In this document: positions 63,296 to 64,000 of the stretch, piece by piece | How the letters are laid out: each line of letters opens with the position of its first letter | Position numbering within the stretch: position 1 is the stretch's first letter | Assembly: GCF_905475345.1 (NCBI RefSeq) | Contig: NC_066596.1 | Location: 3,535,001 to 3,599,000, forward strand | Source: Vespula vulgaris | Taxonomy: Eukaryota; Arthropoda; Insecta; Hymenoptera; Vespidae | Length of the DNA: 64,000 nt | Direction: 5' to 3' | Position numbers and translations under genes: made by a program | Notes under the pieces: model-generated | The model's database searches: none | Told to the model about the DNA's origin: nothing | What the model saw: only the letters and a program-made list of their open reading frames with translations

Positions 63296-63302
<7 letters not shown>

Positions 63303-63340
<38 letters not shown>
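63303..63340. repeat. (CT)n microsatellite
   Basis: Uninterrupted CT run. A second, broken CT-rich tract follows at 63560-63620. Confidence 0.95.
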
Positions 63341-63344
<4 letters not shown>

Positions 63345-64000
63345 TTTTCTCTCGTTCTCAAAGATGCTCTCATCGTACGATTAATAAAGGAAAATACTAT
63401 TCGTTTAATTCCCAATAATTTTCCTCGTTACAAGACGTGAAACGATAAACGATAGAAATTCGATTATCTTTATAGGATTTTAATTCGCGAGAAGATCGTT
63501 TTGCCCCTTCGGGAAATATGTTCGATGCGAAGAACATATCGATACCTTAGCTTTTTTGCTTCACTCTCTCTCTCTCTCTTTCTCTCTCATTCTTTCTCTT
63601 TCTCTCTATCTCTCTTTCTCTGGTTCTCTTTCAGGATTTCCTCCGAGCGTAAATCCCCAACGTCGAGGCGATAATCATTAGGGTCTCTCGAAACGGAAAT
63701 CGTCTCTATCGTGTCTCGAATGGCTGCCCGTACGTACCTTTCGCCGGTGCGCAACAAGGTCGAATTTTAACGTGGCACGTAGTAATCGTTCTTTATTACC
63801 CCGCCCCGGAATAAGAAATTTAATTACCCGTTGCGTTAGAATGAGAGGCGCGGTCGGTGCTTGATAACTCGGAGCCTCGCTCGGGTTCTTGCTCGGAGGG
63901 CCTTCCACGTGCGCCCATAGCGCGAGCGCGCGACCCTTTGCCAGGGGAGGATTTAATCGAAGGCATCGATCGATTCCGAAAGTAGCATTGACACGAGATA

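Larger units (their letters stand above)
61152..64000 (+). other. ds: Downstream intron of dachsous (5' part)
   Basis: It begins GTAAGT after EC22 has started. No exon that continues EC22 is visible before 64000. It holds two (TA)n microsatellites (62097-62131 and about 62646-62709), (CT)n tracts at 63303-63340 and 63560-63620, and a GC-richer island near 62225-62345. Confidence 0.88.

Noticed and set aside
63634..63680. Possible exon after TTTCAG near 63634
   Set aside because: A phase-1 join would give about 15 residues before a stop, without similarity to EC22.
1..64000. tRNA, rRNA, CRISPR or integrase-type elements
   Set aside because: I looked for tRNA T-arm motifs (GGTTCGAATCC-like), repeated spacers and transposase motifs and found no supportable case. 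Small or divergent ones could be missed by eye.

Overview
The window looks like animal, most probably insect (likely hymenopteran), nuclear DNA. Short exons with GT-AG introns encode an insect-type giant cadherin. Moderate GC, frequent CpG and very many (GA)n/(CT)n microsatellites fit Hymenoptera, but the order is an inference and I cannot name the species. There are no operons, rRNA, tRNA or CRISPR arrays that I can see.

One gene is supported: the middle of dachsous (ds) on the + strand. Thirteen coding exons between 25220 and 61151 join, with consistent phases, into 5203 nt (1734 codons plus 1 nt) of uninterrupted extracellular cadherin repeats. Compared with my memory of the fly protein (27 cadherin repeats, EC1-EC27), the segment runs from inside EC6 to the first strand of EC22. 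The signal peptide and EC1-EC5 lie upstream of the window. The rest of EC22 to EC27, the membrane segment and the cytoplasmic tail lie downstream. Dachsous is a cell-surface ligand/receptor that binds Fat between neighbouring cells, with Four-jointed tuning the affinity, and controls planar cell polarity and Hippo-pathway growth.

Layout: 1-25219 is inferred to be the 3' part of a very long intron. Exons 1 and 2 (my numbering within the window) are isolated by introns of 4.8 and 14.2 kb. Exons 3-13 are clustered in 44.9-61.2 kb with introns from 72 nt to 3.1 kb. The 3' end (61152-64000) is the start of another intron. The introns are mainly microsatellites and unique sequence, with a few GC/CpG-richer islands that could be cis-regulatory.

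The points most worth a second look are: a GC-AG intron (53012-53094); an EC12/EC13 junction that has lost two calcium ligands and gained a lone cysteine; three degenerate junctions apparently shared with fly Dachsous; a Tyr/Gly/Ser-rich insertion of about 38 residues in EC18; a possible extra disulfide in EC8; a perfect 12-bp-stem hairpin just upstream of a 3' splice site; and a possible short poly(A) retroposon. I found no convincing new biological system here. All statements about the fly protein rest on memory, not on a search.
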